Source: Treponema sp.
Lineage (GTDB): Bacteria; Spirochaetota; Spirochaetia; Treponematales; Breznakiellaceae
Direction of reading: 5' to 3'
NCBI GenBank assembly: GCA_031255285.1
Contig: JAIRSU010000070.1
Location: forward strand, 1-33,901
Length of the DNA: 33,901 nucleotides
This document shows positions 22,366-31,068 of this stretch, one piece after another; positions within the stretch are counted from its first letter, which is position 1; every line of letters starts with the position of its first letter. Both the position numbers and the translations under genes were made by a program. The notes below the pieces were generated by a model that was given only the letters and a program-made list of their open reading frames with translations, was not told the origin of the DNA and ran no database searches.

Positions 22366-23543
22366 TGGCAACTGCGGATATTAAAAATTCACTCAAGAAA
22401 AACACCATGTTCATAGTATTAGTGGTGGTAATGCTTTTTTTTCAGGTGGTTATTGTCGCAGCCGATAAAGGCTCGCTCTTCGCGCCTGCAAATATTTCTA
22501 ATTTGATCAGCCAGAACGCCTACGTAGTAGTGCTTGCTTCTGGTATGTTGCTCTGTATTTTAACTGGTGGAAACATTGATCTATCAGTAGGCTCCATCGT
22601 TGCGCTTGTCGGTGCCATAGCGGGAACCCTCATCGTCAATATGCATATCAACATCTATGTGGGTATGTTACTCTGTCTCCTGTGCGGACTCCTTATTGGT
22701 GCGTGGCAGGGCTTCTGGATAGCCTATATCCGTATACCGCCTTTTATCGTTACCCTAGCGGGAATGCTACTATGGCGCGGCGTTGCTCTGATCGTGTTGA
22801 ATGGTCTCACTATCTCGCCGTTTCCGGGAACTTATTTGCGCTATTTCACGAGCTTCTTGCCCATGTCTGACAATAAAACGCTTATTTTTGCGATAACACT
22901 CGTCATTGGCATGATTACAACACTAATCTATGTCATTAGCCAAGTCATGGATAGGCTAAAAAAGCAAAGAAAAGGCTATGAAACCGGTTCATCCACTATA
23001 TTTATTCTCAAACTCGCCATTACATCCGCGGTCGTCCTGTTTTTATTCTTCCTACTCGCCCAAAACAAAGGTATTCCTGTGGCGCTTATCATCATTGCGG
23101 TTATCGTGCTTGTCTACAGTTACTTCACCTCAAGCACAGTTCCTGGTCGCTACCTCTATGCTCTCGGTGGCAACGAGAAAGCCGCAAAAATGAGCGGTGT
23201 CAACACAAATAAAATGTTATTCTTTGCTTATGCAAATATGGGCTTTCTCTCTGGTGTAGCAGCTCTCATGTGCGTTGCTCGTTTCAACTCAGCCGCACCG
23301 TCCGCTGGTACCAATTATGAGCTCGATGCCATTGCTTCGTGTTTCATAGGAGGTGCTTCAGCTTACGGCGGCACAGGTACCATTAGCGGCGCGGTTATCG
23401 GTGCCATTTTTATGGGTGTTCTCAACAACGGTATGTCAATCATGGGTATAGACTCAAACTGGCAACGCGCAGTCAAGGGTTTAGTTCTGCTGGCCGCAGT
23501 TGTTTTTGACGTAGTGTCTAAAAATCGTAAGAAGAGCGTGTAG
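22365..23543 (+). CDS. Sugar ABC transporter permease (GguB/XylH type)
   Basis: A 392-residue inner-membrane permease with about ten hydrophobic segments. Diagnostic parts are 'LTGGNIDLSVGSIVALVGAIAG' across 67-88, 'IRIPPFIVTLAGMLLWRG', 'PGRYLYALGGNEKAAKMSGVN' (split at 265-285, the ATPase-coupling loop) and 'ASCFIGGASAYGGTGTISGAVIG' near the C terminus. An extra polar loop after about residue 190 ('DRLKKQRKGYETG') is typical of GguB/XylH permeases and distinguishes them from shorter RbsC types. One-base overlap with the ATPase gene suggests strict co-translation. It ends just before a bidirectional terminator. Confidence 0.95.
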   Translation: MATADIKNSLKKNTMFIVLVVVMLFFQVVIVAADKGSLFAPANISNLISQNAYVVVLASGMLLCILTGGNIDLSVGSIVALVGAIAGTLIVNMHINIYVGMLLCLLCGLLIGAWQGFWIAYIRIPPFIVTLAGMLLWRGVALIVLNGLTISPFPGTYLRYFTSFLPMSDNKTLIFAITLVIGMITTLIYVISQVMDRLKKQRKGYETGSSTIFILKLAITSAVVLFLFFLLAQNKGIPVALIIIAVIVLVYSYFTSSTVPGRYLYALGGNEKAAKMSGVNTNKMLFFAYANMGFLSGVAALMCVARFNSAAPSAGTNYELDAIASCFIGGASAYGGTGTISGAVIGAIFMGVLNNGMSIMGIDSNWQRAVKGLVLLAAVVFDVVSKNRKKSV

Positions 23544-23616
23544 TCTTTATTCATCATATAAGAGTTCCCCCATCGTTCAGAGAGAGTATAAGGGAATTAT
23601 AATAGTACCTACAATA

Positions 23617-23662
23617 CCCTAGAGGTCTGACTTGTTTTATAGAACAGGTCAGACCTCTAGGG
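23617..23662. terminator. Bidirectional terminator hairpin between convergent operons
   Basis: CCCTAGAGGTCTGAC (23617-23631) pairs perfectly with GTCAGACCTCTAGGG (23648-23662), and the stem extends by about five more pairs (TTGTT with AACAG) to a small TTAT-type loop. It ends one base before the stop codon of the minus-strand gene at 23663. A perfect 15-bp stem between two converging operons is best read as a shared terminator. Confidence 0.8.
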
Positions 23663-25153
23663 CTAAACCATAGCTTTTGTAAGCTGTTGCTTGCGATTCC
23701 CTGTGGAATTGTTGATGTTTTTCGTGATACGGCCGTCTCGCAAAACAAAAATCTCATCACAGAGCGGAATGAGATTATCAATATCCGTAGAAAAAACAAG
23801 AACCGCACCCCCATGCCTTGTAACAAAATTCAGTCTTTGAATAAGATAAGCGCAAGCTTGGGTATCCAATCCCCAGAAAGGCTCGGACAGCACGAGTAGT
23901 CCCGCGTTTTCAGCTAGTTCCCTTTCCAAAACAAACTGCTGAAGCTGCCCTCCTGAGAAAGATCGGGCTGTTTCTTTGGCGGAACGCCTTTCCTTTTCTT
24001 TTCCCCATTGTGTTTCTGTATTCTCCATGATAGTGGCTACCCAGTCATTCAAGAAGTTCTTGTCCAGAAAGAAACGGTTTTTCCGATGAGTATGTATGAC
24101 GAGGTTGTCCCACAGAGATAGGTTCGGCGCAAGACATATGCTCATTCGGTCGGCCGCCAAATATGCACCACCTGCACCCCGAAATGTTCGCGGATTCCCA
24201 TCCATTTCAACACCATTAAGGTAAATAATCCCTGAATTCCATTTCAAAAAACCGGTGAGAGCCAATTCCAATGTCTCAGTCCCGCTATCCCTGACCCCGG
24301 ACACACCTGCGATAGAACCGCGGGTAACGTTCATCGTAACATCCCGCAAAAAGGGTAATTCATCATTCCCAGTTATCACAAGATTCCGAACGCAAAGAAT
24401 CTTTTCCCTCTCTCCCGCCTTCACCTTCCAACCCTCAACTTTCAATTTTTCCCCAAACATTAATTCACTTAACGTTTTTACATTTGATTCCCTTGCACCG
24501 AAACTTGCAATGGTTTTACCTCTACGAAGAACAGTAACGCGGTCTGCAACGGAGAGAGTTTCGTCCAGTTTATGGGAGACGAGTGCGATACTCGCTCCGT
24601 TTTGTTTGAGTTGTCCGAGGAGCGTAAACAACCTCTCAATTTCGTATGGAGAAAGTACGGCCGTGACTTCGTCAAAGACAAATGCGGAACAACCATGCAG
24701 GAGAAGATATATCACCGCAACTGTCTGCCTTTGACTCGCGGTTAGAGAAGAGGAATCTCTATCCAAAGGCAGATGAAATCCCCATGCTTCACAAATAGAC
24801 TCCACTCGTGCACGAGTCTTCTCTGGAGTGAATAAGAAGCCATCTTCTGCTCCAAACGCGCAAACTGCCCATGTGGGGAATCCATCTGCAATTGAGGGAT
24901 GTTGTCTCACTATACCAATACCCGCACGGATTGCGTCCGCATAGCCTGAGAAGCACCTCTCCCTGCCGTCAACCACTATGATCCCGCGATCGGCTCTCAA
25001 AAAGCCGACAAGTACATGCATAAGCGTGGATTTACCTGCGCCATTCTCACCTAAAACTGCATGTATTTCACCCTTTTGAAGCTCTAGACTCGCTCCGTCA
25101 AGAGCTTTAACTCCGTTGGAAAATGTTTTCTCTATGCCGTCTAAGGCTATCAT
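23663..25153 (-). CDS. ABC transporter double ATPase subunit, sugar/nucleoside type
   Basis: A 496-residue tandem ATPase of the RbsA/YufO class. First half: Walker A 'GENGAGKST', 'GIGIVRQHPSIADGF', the non-standard signature 'LTASQRQTVAV', and Walker B 'FVFDEVTAVLSP', where the usual Pro after Asp-Glu is Val. Second half: a degenerate Walker A ('GVRDSGTETLELA'), signature 'FSGGQLQQFVLERELA' and an altered Walker B ('LLVLSEPFWGLD', Ser for Asp). The linkage to deoD and the resemblance to Bmp/nucleoside importers suggest nucleoside uptake, but no permease or binding-protein gene adjoins it. It starts 21 nt after deoD without a clear ribosome site. It may be divergent in activity; several canonical residues are changed. 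Confidence 0.85.
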   Translation of the reverse strand: MIALDGIEKTFSNGVKALDGASLELQKGEIHAVLGENGAGKSTLMHVLVGFLRADRGIIVVDGRERCFSGYADAIRAGIGIVRQHPSIADGFPTWAVCAFGAEDGFLFTPEKTRARVESICEAWGFHLPLDRDSSSLTASQRQTVAVIYLLLHGCSAFVFDEVTAVLSPYEIERLFTLLGQLKQNGASIALVSHKLDETLSVADRVTVLRRGKTIASFGARESNVKTLSELMFGEKLKVEGWKVKAGEREKILCVRNLVITGNDELPFLRDVTMNVTRGSIAGVSGVRDSGTETLELALTGFLKWNSGIIYLNGVEMDGNPRTFRGAGGAYLAADRMSICLAPNLSLWDNLVIHTHRKNRFFLDKNFLNDWVATIMENTETQWGKEKERRSAKETARSFSGGQLQQFVLERELAENAGLLVLSEPFWGLDTQACAYLIQRLNFVTRHGGAVLVFSTDIDNLIPLCDEIFVLRDGRITKNINNSTGNRKQQLTKAMV

Positions 25154-25174
25154 TTCAGAAAATACAGATAATTG

Positions 25175-25879
25175 TCACAAAACAGCTGTGTCCAAGGCAA
25201 TTTTTATCATGTTAATAAAGGTATTTTGTCGTTCTTCAGACGTGGTGGTTTGACCGGTGATGACATGGTCGGAAATGGTAAGCAAAGCCAGAGCCTCCCG
25301 TCTGTATTTAGCCGCAAGAGTATAGAGTTCCGCGGTCTCCATTTCTATCGCCAGACAGCCGAATTTCGCCCAGATTTTCCAATCGTCCGGGTCCTCGGTG
25401 TAAAACATATCTGAAGAAACCACAGTACCGACTTTCGGATCAAAACCTTTCTGAACTGCTATCTCATAAGCCGCTTTGAGCAGGAAAAAAGAAGCCGCAG
25501 GCGCGAAGTCTCTATCTCGAAAACGGATGTTGTTTGCCCCGTTGTCCGTTGACGCAGCCGTGGCAATGACTATGTCTCGAACTTTCATTTCAGGCTGAAT
25601 CGCGCCGGCCGTCCCTATACGGATTGCTCGCTTGACCCCATATTCGCGAAAAAGCTCATTTACGTAAATAGAAATTGACGGAATACCCATGCCGGTTCCT
25701 TGAACAGATACGGACTTACCTTTATAGAGTCCCGTATAACCGAATATATTCCGCACGCTCGTGTATTGATACGCATCTTCAAGAAACGTCTCAGCTATAA
25801 ATTTCGCTCGCAAAGGGTCTCCAGGTAGAAGAATCACATCCGCAATCTCGCCGCTTTTTGCCGTAATGTGTGTTGACAT
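25175..25879 (-). CDS. deoD: Purine nucleoside phosphorylase, DeoD type
   Basis: Splits purine (deoxy)nucleosides with phosphate to free base and (deoxy)ribose-1-phosphate. The 234-residue protein matches the bacterial hexameric type: '[18 protein letters not shown]' (13-30) with the phosphate-binding region, '[20 protein letters not shown]', 'RIGTAGAI', '[13 protein letters not shown]' (ribose-binding Met-Glu) and 'LLTISDHV', whose Asp corresponds to the catalytic Asp204 of E. coli. GGAGG sits about 5 nt before the ATG. Coupled with the downstream ABC ATPase, it points to a nucleoside salvage operon. Confidence 0.95.
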   Translation of the reverse strand: MSTHITAKSGEIADVILLPGDPLRAKFIAETFLEDAYQYTSVRNIFGYTGLYKGKSVSVQGTGMGIPSISIYVNELFREYGVKRAIRIGTAGAIQPEMKVRDIVIATAASTDNGANNIRFRDRDFAPAASFFLLKAAYEIAVQKGFDPKVGTVVSSDMFYTEDPDDWKIWAKFGCLAIEMETAELYTLAAKYRREALALLTISDHVITGQTTTSEERQNTFINMIKIALDTAVL

Positions 25880-25912
25880 AAAACCTCCAAAGATTCTCTG
25901 TTTCTAGCTTTC

Positions 25913-25941
25913 ATAATAGCGAAACTCTTTGAAAGAGTCTA
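25913..25941 (-). promoter_or_regulatory. deoD promoter with operator inside the spacer
   Basis: On the minus strand TAGACT (25941-25936), 17 nt, TATTAT (25918-25913). The 15-bp palindrome ACTCTTTGAAAGAGT (25924-25938) lies between and overlaps the -35 box, a classical repressor position. It differs from the sugar operon operator at 19600, so a separate regulator, perhaps nucleoside-responsive, is expected. Confidence 0.6.
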
Positions 25942-25983
25942 GGTACATATTGAAGACATTTGCTAAATCTATAAATATTTCGC

Positions 25984-26012
25984 TTGACAAGAGTCGCCCG
26001 ATAAATCATAAT
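25984..26012 (+). promoter_or_regulatory. Promoter of the radC operon
   Basis: Perfect -35 TTGACA (25984-25989), 17 nt, CATAAT (26007-26012, 5 of 6). It predicts a leader of about 30 nt before ATG 26050. Divergent from the deoD promoter. Confidence 0.75.
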
Positions 26013-26049
26013 AAGAAATCAATTTTCATGGTAACGCTGTATTGTATGT

Positions 26050-26778
26050 ATGAATTATGGAGACAGAGTTTGGAAAAATGAATGTGGTGAAACGAACAAG
26101 ATACGAGATTCTGATAAGGAGAATCTGGTGCGGTTACCTTCTAAAGCTCGTCCACGAGAAAAGCTTATGGACAAGGGAGTGAACGCGCTTTCGGACCGGG
26201 AACTCCTCGCTATCCTGCTTAACACAGATATAAAAAGCAAAGAGGTTTGGACCATCGCTGGGGACCTGCTTGAACACCTTGATGTAAGAAAAGGTATACC
26301 TGACGTTAGAGAACTGGTAAAGATAACAGGACTCGGTGAAGGCAAATCTTGTTCTATTGTGGCAATGCTCGAATTCGGCAGAAGACAGTGGGGTATCGTA
26401 GGAATACGTGTACGTCAGCCCAAAGATGTTTTCAACATCATCAAACATTATGCTGATCGCAAACAAGAGCGCTTCATCTGCCTTTCCCTCAATGGCGCGC
26501 ATGAAGTTCTCGCGGTCCGTGTCGTTACCATAGGACTAGTGAATAAGACCATGGTGCATCCCAGAGAAGTGTTTGCCGATCCAATTCTGGATAGGGCAAG
26601 TGCGGTGATAGCGGCACATAACCACCCTTCGGGGCAGCTTGTTCCATCGTCGGAAGATAATGAAATAACTGAGCGGTTGCGGGCTGCGGCAGATGTTCTG
26701 GGATTGAACTTTCTTGATCATATCATCTTTTCAGAAACAGCCTATTTCAGTTACCAAAAAGATGGGAGGTTTACGTGA
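26050..26778 (+). CDS. radC: RadC family protein (JAMM/MPN+ domain)
   Basis: A 242-residue RadC-like protein. N-terminal helix-hairpin-helix-like part ('RPREKLMDKGVNALSDRELLAILL', split over 35-60, and 'ITGLGEGKSCSIVAMLEFGRR' later), then the JAMM metalloprotease-like domain with 'VHPREVFADPI' and the metal-binding signature 'AAHNHPSGQLVPSSED' (His-x-His, then Ser and Asp). Despite the name, a role in DNA repair is not well supported for this family and the biochemical activity is uncertain. There is no clear ribosome site at ATG 26050, so the exact start is open by several codons. Its stop overlaps the next gene by 4 nt (GTGA). Confidence 0.92.
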   Translation: MNYGDRVWKNECGETNKIRDSDKENLVRLPSKARPREKLMDKGVNALSDRELLAILLNTDIKSKEVWTIAGDLLEHLDVRKGIPDVRELVKITGLGEGKSCSIVAMLEFGRRQWGIVGIRVRQPKDVFNIIKHYADRKQERFICLSLNGAHEVLAVRVVTIGLVNKTMVHPREVFADPILDRASAVIAAHNHPSGQLVPSSEDNEITERLRAAADVLGLNFLDHIIFSETAYFSYQKDGRFT

Positions 26779-27716
26779 ATTCTTTTAAAAAAATTCTCTT
26801 TTTTTCACTTCTTTCCTTTTTAAGTACTACTCTTGTAAGTATTGTATTCGCGGACGAAACTGAGAAAATAAGAATGGGTACGGATTTGTCCCTCACTGTG
26901 TCCTCGAGACCCGAAGCGAAGTCCACATTAAGCCAGAGTTTCGTCATTCCCTTTTTGCAGGGCCAAAGTCAACTCTCTGCGGATAATAACGTTACAGCTG
27001 TTTTAAGGGTGGAATTCTCTCCTATTTCTATCAATGGAGTCGCTGAAATCACATGGACGCCTATTGCCTTCTTCCAACTAGTAACCGGCGGACGAATCGG
27101 TTCTGGTTGGAATATCAATCTCTTCGGTGGAGATATCTATGGCATAGGCATTGTACGGAAGAACGGAAGGGGTGTTGTAGTAGATGGAGACGGCTTCGAT
27201 GGGCTCTTGTGGAGTACAAAGGCAGGGGCGGTACTGCAATTCGATTTTGCCGCGGTTTTTCCCGGAGACTGGAATCATGTCGTGTTCCGTACTTACCACG
27301 AGATCAACTACGCAGGCTATTCGGTCGCAAAAGACGGTGAACCATGGTATTTTGAAAATGACGATGGTGAAAACATGAATGGCTGGAACTACTATGGCAA
27401 TTACTTGCTGGGTTACCAGACGCCTATATTCCTCAATATGGTGGGTTTCTTGGTGGAAACGGGTAATTATCTCTACACGACTGCGAACCGTGAAACATGG
27501 GGTGACGAATTGTCTCGATGGACATTTTCCCTCCTGTTTAATTTTACAGTAACGAAGCGGATTAGCATAGCGGCGCTTGCCCAACTTTGGACACGGCGGA
27601 CTTTCACGACAGAAACAGAAAACAACGCCTTTTATCAAGACCGTGTCGTGTCCGCAGAACCTATTCACCTCGAATTCTACCGCATTGCTGTCATAGCAAC
27701 CTTTAAGTTAAGGTAA
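26775..27716 (+). CDS. Putative outer-membrane beta-barrel protein
   Basis: A 313-residue exported protein. Signal peptide residues 1-26 (cleavage after VFA before Asp). The mature chain is made of alternating short strands with many aromatic and glycine residues ('WTPIAFFQLVTGGRIGSGWNINLFGG', read in parts over 94-119; 'LLGYQTPIFLNMVGFLVETGNYLY' near 210-233) and finishes with 'FYRIAVIATFKLR', a final strand of the sort found in barrels. Similar repertoire proteins occur in treponemes without known function. GTG start inside the radC stop (GTGA). Whether it is surface-exposed is not shown. Confidence 0.7.
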   Translation: MNSFKKILFFSLLSFLSTTLVSIVFADETEKIRMGTDLSLTVSSRPEAKSTLSQSFVIPFLQGQSQLSADNNVTAVLRVEFSPISINGVAEITWTPIAFFQLVTGGRIGSGWNINLFGGDIYGIGIVRKNGRGVVVDGDGFDGLLWSTKAGAVLQFDFAAVFPGDWNHVVFRTYHEINYAGYSVAKDGEPWYFENDDGENMNGWNYYGNYLLGYQTPIFLNMVGFLVETGNYLYTTANRETWGDELSRWTFSLLFNFTVTKRISIAALAQLWTRRTFTTETENNAFYQDRVVSAEPIHLEFYRIAVIATFKLR

Positions 27717-27719
27717 TAT

Positions 27720-28196
27720 ATGCGAAAAGCAGTTTTTGCAGGCTCTTTTGACCCGCCGACACTAGGACATATTGACATCATCAAAAGAGCCGCAGCTCTT
27801 TTTGATGAACTCCTTGTAGTTGCAGCTGAAAATAATCGGAAGAAGTCTCTCTTCTCTCTTGAAGAACGAGTCGAAATGCTCGAAAGATTGACAGAGCTTC
27901 TCAAGAATACACACGTTTTTGGATGGGATTCCCTCATGACCGATTTTATGAAGGCGCAAAACGCTCTGATTCTTGTCAGAGGGATGAGAATACAAGCCGA
28001 TTTTGCCTACGAAGCGGAAATTGCAACAGTTTACAAAAGTATTGACCCACGCATAGAGATCGTTTTTCTCCTATCTGACCCGAAATTTCTCACTGTTCAC
28101 TCATCAACCGTGAAGGAACTCGCGGCGTTTCACGTGGATGTCTCCTCAATGGTTCCCCCTTTGGTCGTAGAGGCGCTTTCTAAAAAGTTGTTGTGA
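27720..28196 (+). CDS. coaD: Phosphopantetheine adenylyltransferase
   Basis: Joins 4'-phosphopantetheine to AMP from ATP to give dephospho-CoA, the penultimate step of coenzyme A synthesis. The 158-residue protein is of standard length, with the N-terminal 'AGSFDPPTLGHIDII' (TxGH nucleotide-binding motif), 'RGMRIQADFAYE' and the C-terminal 'TVHSSTVKELAAF' (the ISSTxxR/K motif variant). It starts 3 nt after the beta-barrel gene stop, so it is the third cistron of radC-omp-coaD. Confidence 0.97.
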   Translation: MRKAVFAGSFDPPTLGHIDIIKRAAALFDELLVVAAENNRKKSLFSLEERVEMLERLTELLKNTHVFGWDSLMTDFMKAQNALILVRGMRIQADFAYEAEIATVYKSIDPRIEIVFLLSDPKFLTVHSSTVKELAAFHVDVSSMVPPLVVEALSKKLL

Positions 28197-28260
28197 ATAT
28201 ATATTCCCCATCCTTGTGAGGCGGGAAATTGATCGATCCTGCAAAGATTAAAGGCTATGG

Positions 28261-29121
28261 TCAATTAAGTGGGATAAACCTATAGCCATTTCCGTCAACC
28301 TTTACTCTGCCGAGAGCAGGAAAAGAGAGATGCATACCTGCCACTGGTGTATCGTTTCGAGCCGCCCATGCGAGTATTTGCTTGCGAACACCAGCCGCGG
28401 CAACAGGATCAGTATCGTATGTGACGGACACATCCGGTAGCGGAAACTGTATATCTTGCACATGCATCAGATCCCCCCAGATGAGCAATTGGTCGACAGA
28501 GTCGTTATTCCCAGATTCAATCAGGAAGACCGTATGCCCGGGTGTATGCCCAAACGCGGCGATAGCGTGTATGCCGGGCAGAATCTCGGTGCCACCCGTG
28601 TTGAGGCCGCTTGGATTAAAAGTTTCGGTCTTGCCCGCATAAGGTTTCAGTGCGTTTACCGCGCCTTGGTTTATATTGCTAGCAGTCCAGTACTGCATTT
28701 CCCGCGCCGAGAGATAGACTTTGGCTTTAGGAAAGAGCGCTTTGCCTTCTCTCGCCAACCCGCCGATGTGGTCCCCGTGAAGATGGGTGAGCAGAACTAC
28801 ATCAACATCCGCAGGACTTATCCTCAGTTTCTTCATACTGTCAAATATAGTCGATCCAAAGCCTGTATCAACCACTATCGTTCTTCCCATGCCTTTGATA
28901 AGAAAAGTATTAGTCTCCGCCTTGTACGTTCCACTCGGCAAGTAGCGATTCACATCGTCTTGCCCTGCGCCTATCAAAATGGATGGTACGGACTGTCGGT
29001 TGTTCTCAACTAGCATATAAACGTCAAACTGCCCAACCTTATAAGAAAAAATAAGGTCTTCTCCCGTAAGAATGCCGGTGATCGTCGTTCCCATAAGGAT
29101 ACCCCACGTTATATATTTCAT
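28261..29121 (-). CDS. Exported metallo-beta-lactamase-fold hydrolase
   Basis: A 286-residue metallohydrolase. The zinc motif is His113-x-His115-x-Asp117-His118 in 'LTHLHGDHIGG', followed by 'GHTPGHT', the bridging Asp in 'WGDLMH' and a final His in 'GMHLSFPALG'. Residues 1-19 are hydrophobic and look like a signal peptide or membrane anchor. The overall pattern is that of lactonase/arylsulfatase-like members often annotated as MBL-fold or quorum-quenching lactonases; the substrate is unknown. The frame is open to 29235, but ATG 29121 has GAGG at 8 nt and precedes the signal sequence. It is convergent with coaD and has its own promoter. Confidence 0.88.
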   Translation of the reverse strand: MKYITWGILMGTTITGILTGEDLIFSYKVGQFDVYMLVENNRQSVPSILIGAGQDDVNRYLPSGTYKAETNTFLIKGMGRTIVVDTGFGSTIFDSMKKLRISPADVDVVLLTHLHGDHIGGLAREGKALFPKAKVYLSAREMQYWTASNINQGAVNALKPYAGKTETFNPSGLNTGGTEILPGIHAIAAFGHTPGHTVFLIESGNNDSVDQLLIWGDLMHVQDIQFPLPDVSVTYDTDPVAAAGVRKQILAWAARNDTPVAGMHLSFPALGRVKVDGNGYRFIPLN

Positions 29122-29146
29122 AAGAATGCCTCTTTCATTGTGGTAA

Positions 29147-29175
29147 ATTATACGTACCGTCAACGGTTTAGACAA
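29147..29175 (-). promoter_or_regulatory. Promoter of the metallohydrolase gene
   Basis: On the minus strand TTGTCT (29175-29170), 17 nt, perfect TATAAT (29152-29147), about 25 nt before the chosen start at 29121. This also supports the shorter start over the upstream one at 29235, which lies before the promoter. Confidence 0.65.
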
Positions 29176-29315
29176 GAGTATCTTTCTAGTTTTGTTTCCA
29201 CCGCAAATGTAGTCCATTGTCTTCCCCAGAAACAATAGAATCTTTCTCTGATATATGGAAAAATATGATTCAATGTGATAAACTCTAAAATAATGGAGTC
29301 GTTTTAAAAAGTTAG

Positions 29316-29321
29316 TATAAT
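29316..29321 (+). promoter_or_regulatory. -10 box for the exported protein gene at 29369
   Basis: A perfect TATAAT with no convincing -35 at 16-18 nt upstream; the region is A/T-rich. It predicts a leader of about 40 nt ahead of GGAGG and ATG 29369. Confidence 0.45.
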
Positions 29322-29368
29322 ACTTTTCGAGATGACATCCCCATCTTAAGACTTATGGAGGCTTAGAA

Positions 29369-30187
29369 ATGAGTAAATTGAAAAAGGCGATCGCTGTTCT
29401 GCTTTATATGGTGCTTACTGCAAGTTGGTCATTGTTTAGTCAGGATTTTGGGCTTGGCGGGCTTGGGGATTTCGTCGGTCAAGGACTCTCTGCGGACGAG
29501 GAAGCGGGAATTCGAGCGAGAATGATGCTCATGGAATTGGACGGAGTCATTCCTATGCGTTTCGCTAACGCGCTTGATGGTAAACCCATTGCAGGTGCTG
29601 TCGTAGATATTCCCGGAATTGGCAGATTTCAGACCAATGGCCAAGGTATCAGCGCATTTCCTAAACATGCTGACGGCGTTTTCACCATGACTGTTTCCAA
29701 GAAGGGCTTTATCACCACACCGATTGATTTTAGTATCCAGCTAGGACGAGTGTTGTTTAACTGGTATTCTCTCTCGCCGGACATGGAGGGAGACTTCCGC
29801 TTTATCTTGGATTGGGGTGAAAAACCGGATGACTTGGACCTGCACTTTGAAAAGAGCGGAGTATATCATGTCTCATGGCGGAATATGCATGACTTCTCCA
29901 GCGAACTGGTCAAGCTCGACCGTGACGACGTAAAAAGCTATGGTCCTGAAACCATCACTGCCGAAAAAATCAAGAGCTCCGGCAATTACCGGGTTTTCGT
30001 ACATGACTTTACCAATCGCGGTGCACGTTCTTCTCAGTCGCTTGCAGAATCCGGCGCGACTATCCGAGTTTATAGCCATAATCGGCTTGTCAATACTTTC
30101 TCAGTACCCCAAGGCGTAGTCCATACGTGGAATGTCTTCAATATCATTAACGGCCAAGTCGTCCCGGTTCAAACACTCGGAAATTGA
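29369..30187 (+). CDS. Exported protein with YfaP/DUF2135-like C-terminal domain
   Basis: A 272-residue protein with a signal peptide (about 1-24, cleavage before Gln-Asp-Phe-Gly). Residues about 60-135 look like a carboxypeptidase-regulatory-type beta sandwich ('GKPIAGAVVDIPGIGRFQTNG' in parts, 'FTMTVSKKGFITTPIDF'). Residues about 150-260 have 'RFILDWGEKPDDLDLHF', 'GPETITAEKIKSSGNYRVFVHD', 'SGATIRVYSHNRLVNTFSVP' and 'HTWNVFNI', a pattern seen in YfaP/DUF2135-type extracellular domains. Function is unknown; a structural or ligand-binding role at the cell envelope is likely. Followed by a terminator hairpin at 30259. Confidence 0.75.
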   Translation: MSKLKKAIAVLLYMVLTASWSLFSQDFGLGGLGDFVGQGLSADEEAGIRARMMLMELDGVIPMRFANALDGKPIAGAVVDIPGIGRFQTNGQGISAFPKHADGVFTMTVSKKGFITTPIDFSIQLGRVLFNWYSLSPDMEGDFRFILDWGEKPDDLDLHFEKSGVYHVSWRNMHDFSSELVKLDRDDVKSYGPETITAEKIKSSGNYRVFVHDFTNRGARSSQSLAESGATIRVYSHNRLVNTFSVPQGVVHTWNVFNIINGQVVPVQTLGN

Positions 30188-30258
30188 ACTGGTCATTCAC
30201 TATTAACAGTACTCGGACTCGTTAAAGATCTGTAAAAGAGAGATAGTAAGATGGTCCG

Positions 30259-30305
30259 CTGATTATACAGATTTCTGTATCAGGACATGAAATCTGTATA
30301 ATCAG
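30259..30305. terminator. Bidirectional terminator hairpin
   Basis: CTGATTATACAGATTTC (30259-30275) pairs perfectly with GAAATCTGTATAATCAG (30289-30305), a 17-bp stem with a 13-nt loop, followed by GTTTTTAG on the plus strand. It lies between two converging genes (29369 plus and 30346 minus). Confidence 0.8.
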
Positions 30306-30345
30306 TAGCGTTTTTAGATTCCTCGAATTATGATAGACGCCTTTC

Positions 30346-31050
30346 TTAAATCCGCTCCCCTAATATCAACAGGGTTCGCGGGTCCAGTTTTAGTATCAGT
30401 GGGTCAGGTGGGTAATAGTCTCTGTCCTTGGAAACGGATAGCTCGATGTGGGAAGCTTTTTGCTCAAGCATGATGACGACTTCAGCGATTTCCTGAAATG
30501 GTTTAAGTACCAACGGGATTCTACGCTTGTCAAATGCAGAATCGTTCACCGAACAGCTGTACCAGATGGAAAATTTTGACTCTCTAGCAAAAGACTTGAG
30601 CTTGGACAGTCTTTCTTCATCAGCGCGCGAGAAGTCAAAACCGTCAATAATGAGTGCGTCCGCTTTGAAACCACCCTCGACAATCAATGCGCGCAGACTC
30701 GCGAGAATCTGGAGACTTGTTGTGCCTTCTTGGTTGAAATTCATCAATACGCGGTTACGCACGATGTTATCCCTGACTTCAGCTGCGTTTTCAAGATTTT
30801 TTTTCTGGATGAATTCATCGAAGAGGTCTTCGTACCATGCGAGAACGTGGTCAGTATGTTTATTGAATGATACATGAATCACCCTTTGCCCCTGTAGCAG
30901 CTTATAGAGCGCTATCTGTACCAGCACTGAAGTCTTACCTATACCGTTTGGCGCTGCGATCACACCGATTTCTCCGCCTTTCAGCCCTCCATGTATAGAA
31001 TTTTCAAAAATCTTTATGGGACTGCGCTGAACAAGATCTTCTTTTAACAC
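30346..31050 (-). CDS. RecA/DnaB-like P-loop ATPase
   Basis: A 234-residue soluble ATPase. Walker A is 'AAPNGIGKTSV' (about 32-42) after the RecA-like 'SIHGGLKGGEIGVIA'; Walker B is 'ADALIIDGFDF'. The architecture (ATPase core only, no zinc finger or helicase N-terminal domain) resembles KaiC/RadA/DnaB C-terminal-type domains. No specific function can be assigned. GTG start with AAGGAG about 8 nt upstream, 18 nt after the EF-G gene, so the two are co-transcribed. Confidence 0.75.
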   Translation of the reverse strand: MLKEDLVQRSPIKIFENSIHGGLKGGEIGVIAAPNGIGKTSVLVQIALYKLLQGQRVIHVSFNKHTDHVLAWYEDLFDEFIQKKNLENAAEVRDNIVRNRVLMNFNQEGTTSLQILASLRALIVEGGFKADALIIDGFDFSRADEERLSKLKSFARESKFSIWYSCSVNDSAFDKRRIPLVLKPFQEIAEVVIMLEQKASHIELSVSKDRDYYPPDPLILKLDPRTLLILGERI

Positions 31051-31068
31051 TTATTTCTCCTTTTGTTC

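Noticed and set aside
29122-29235. Longer start of the metallohydrolase at 29235
   Set aside because: It would hide the signal peptide and span the promoter at 29147-29175; ATG 29121 has a ribosome site.
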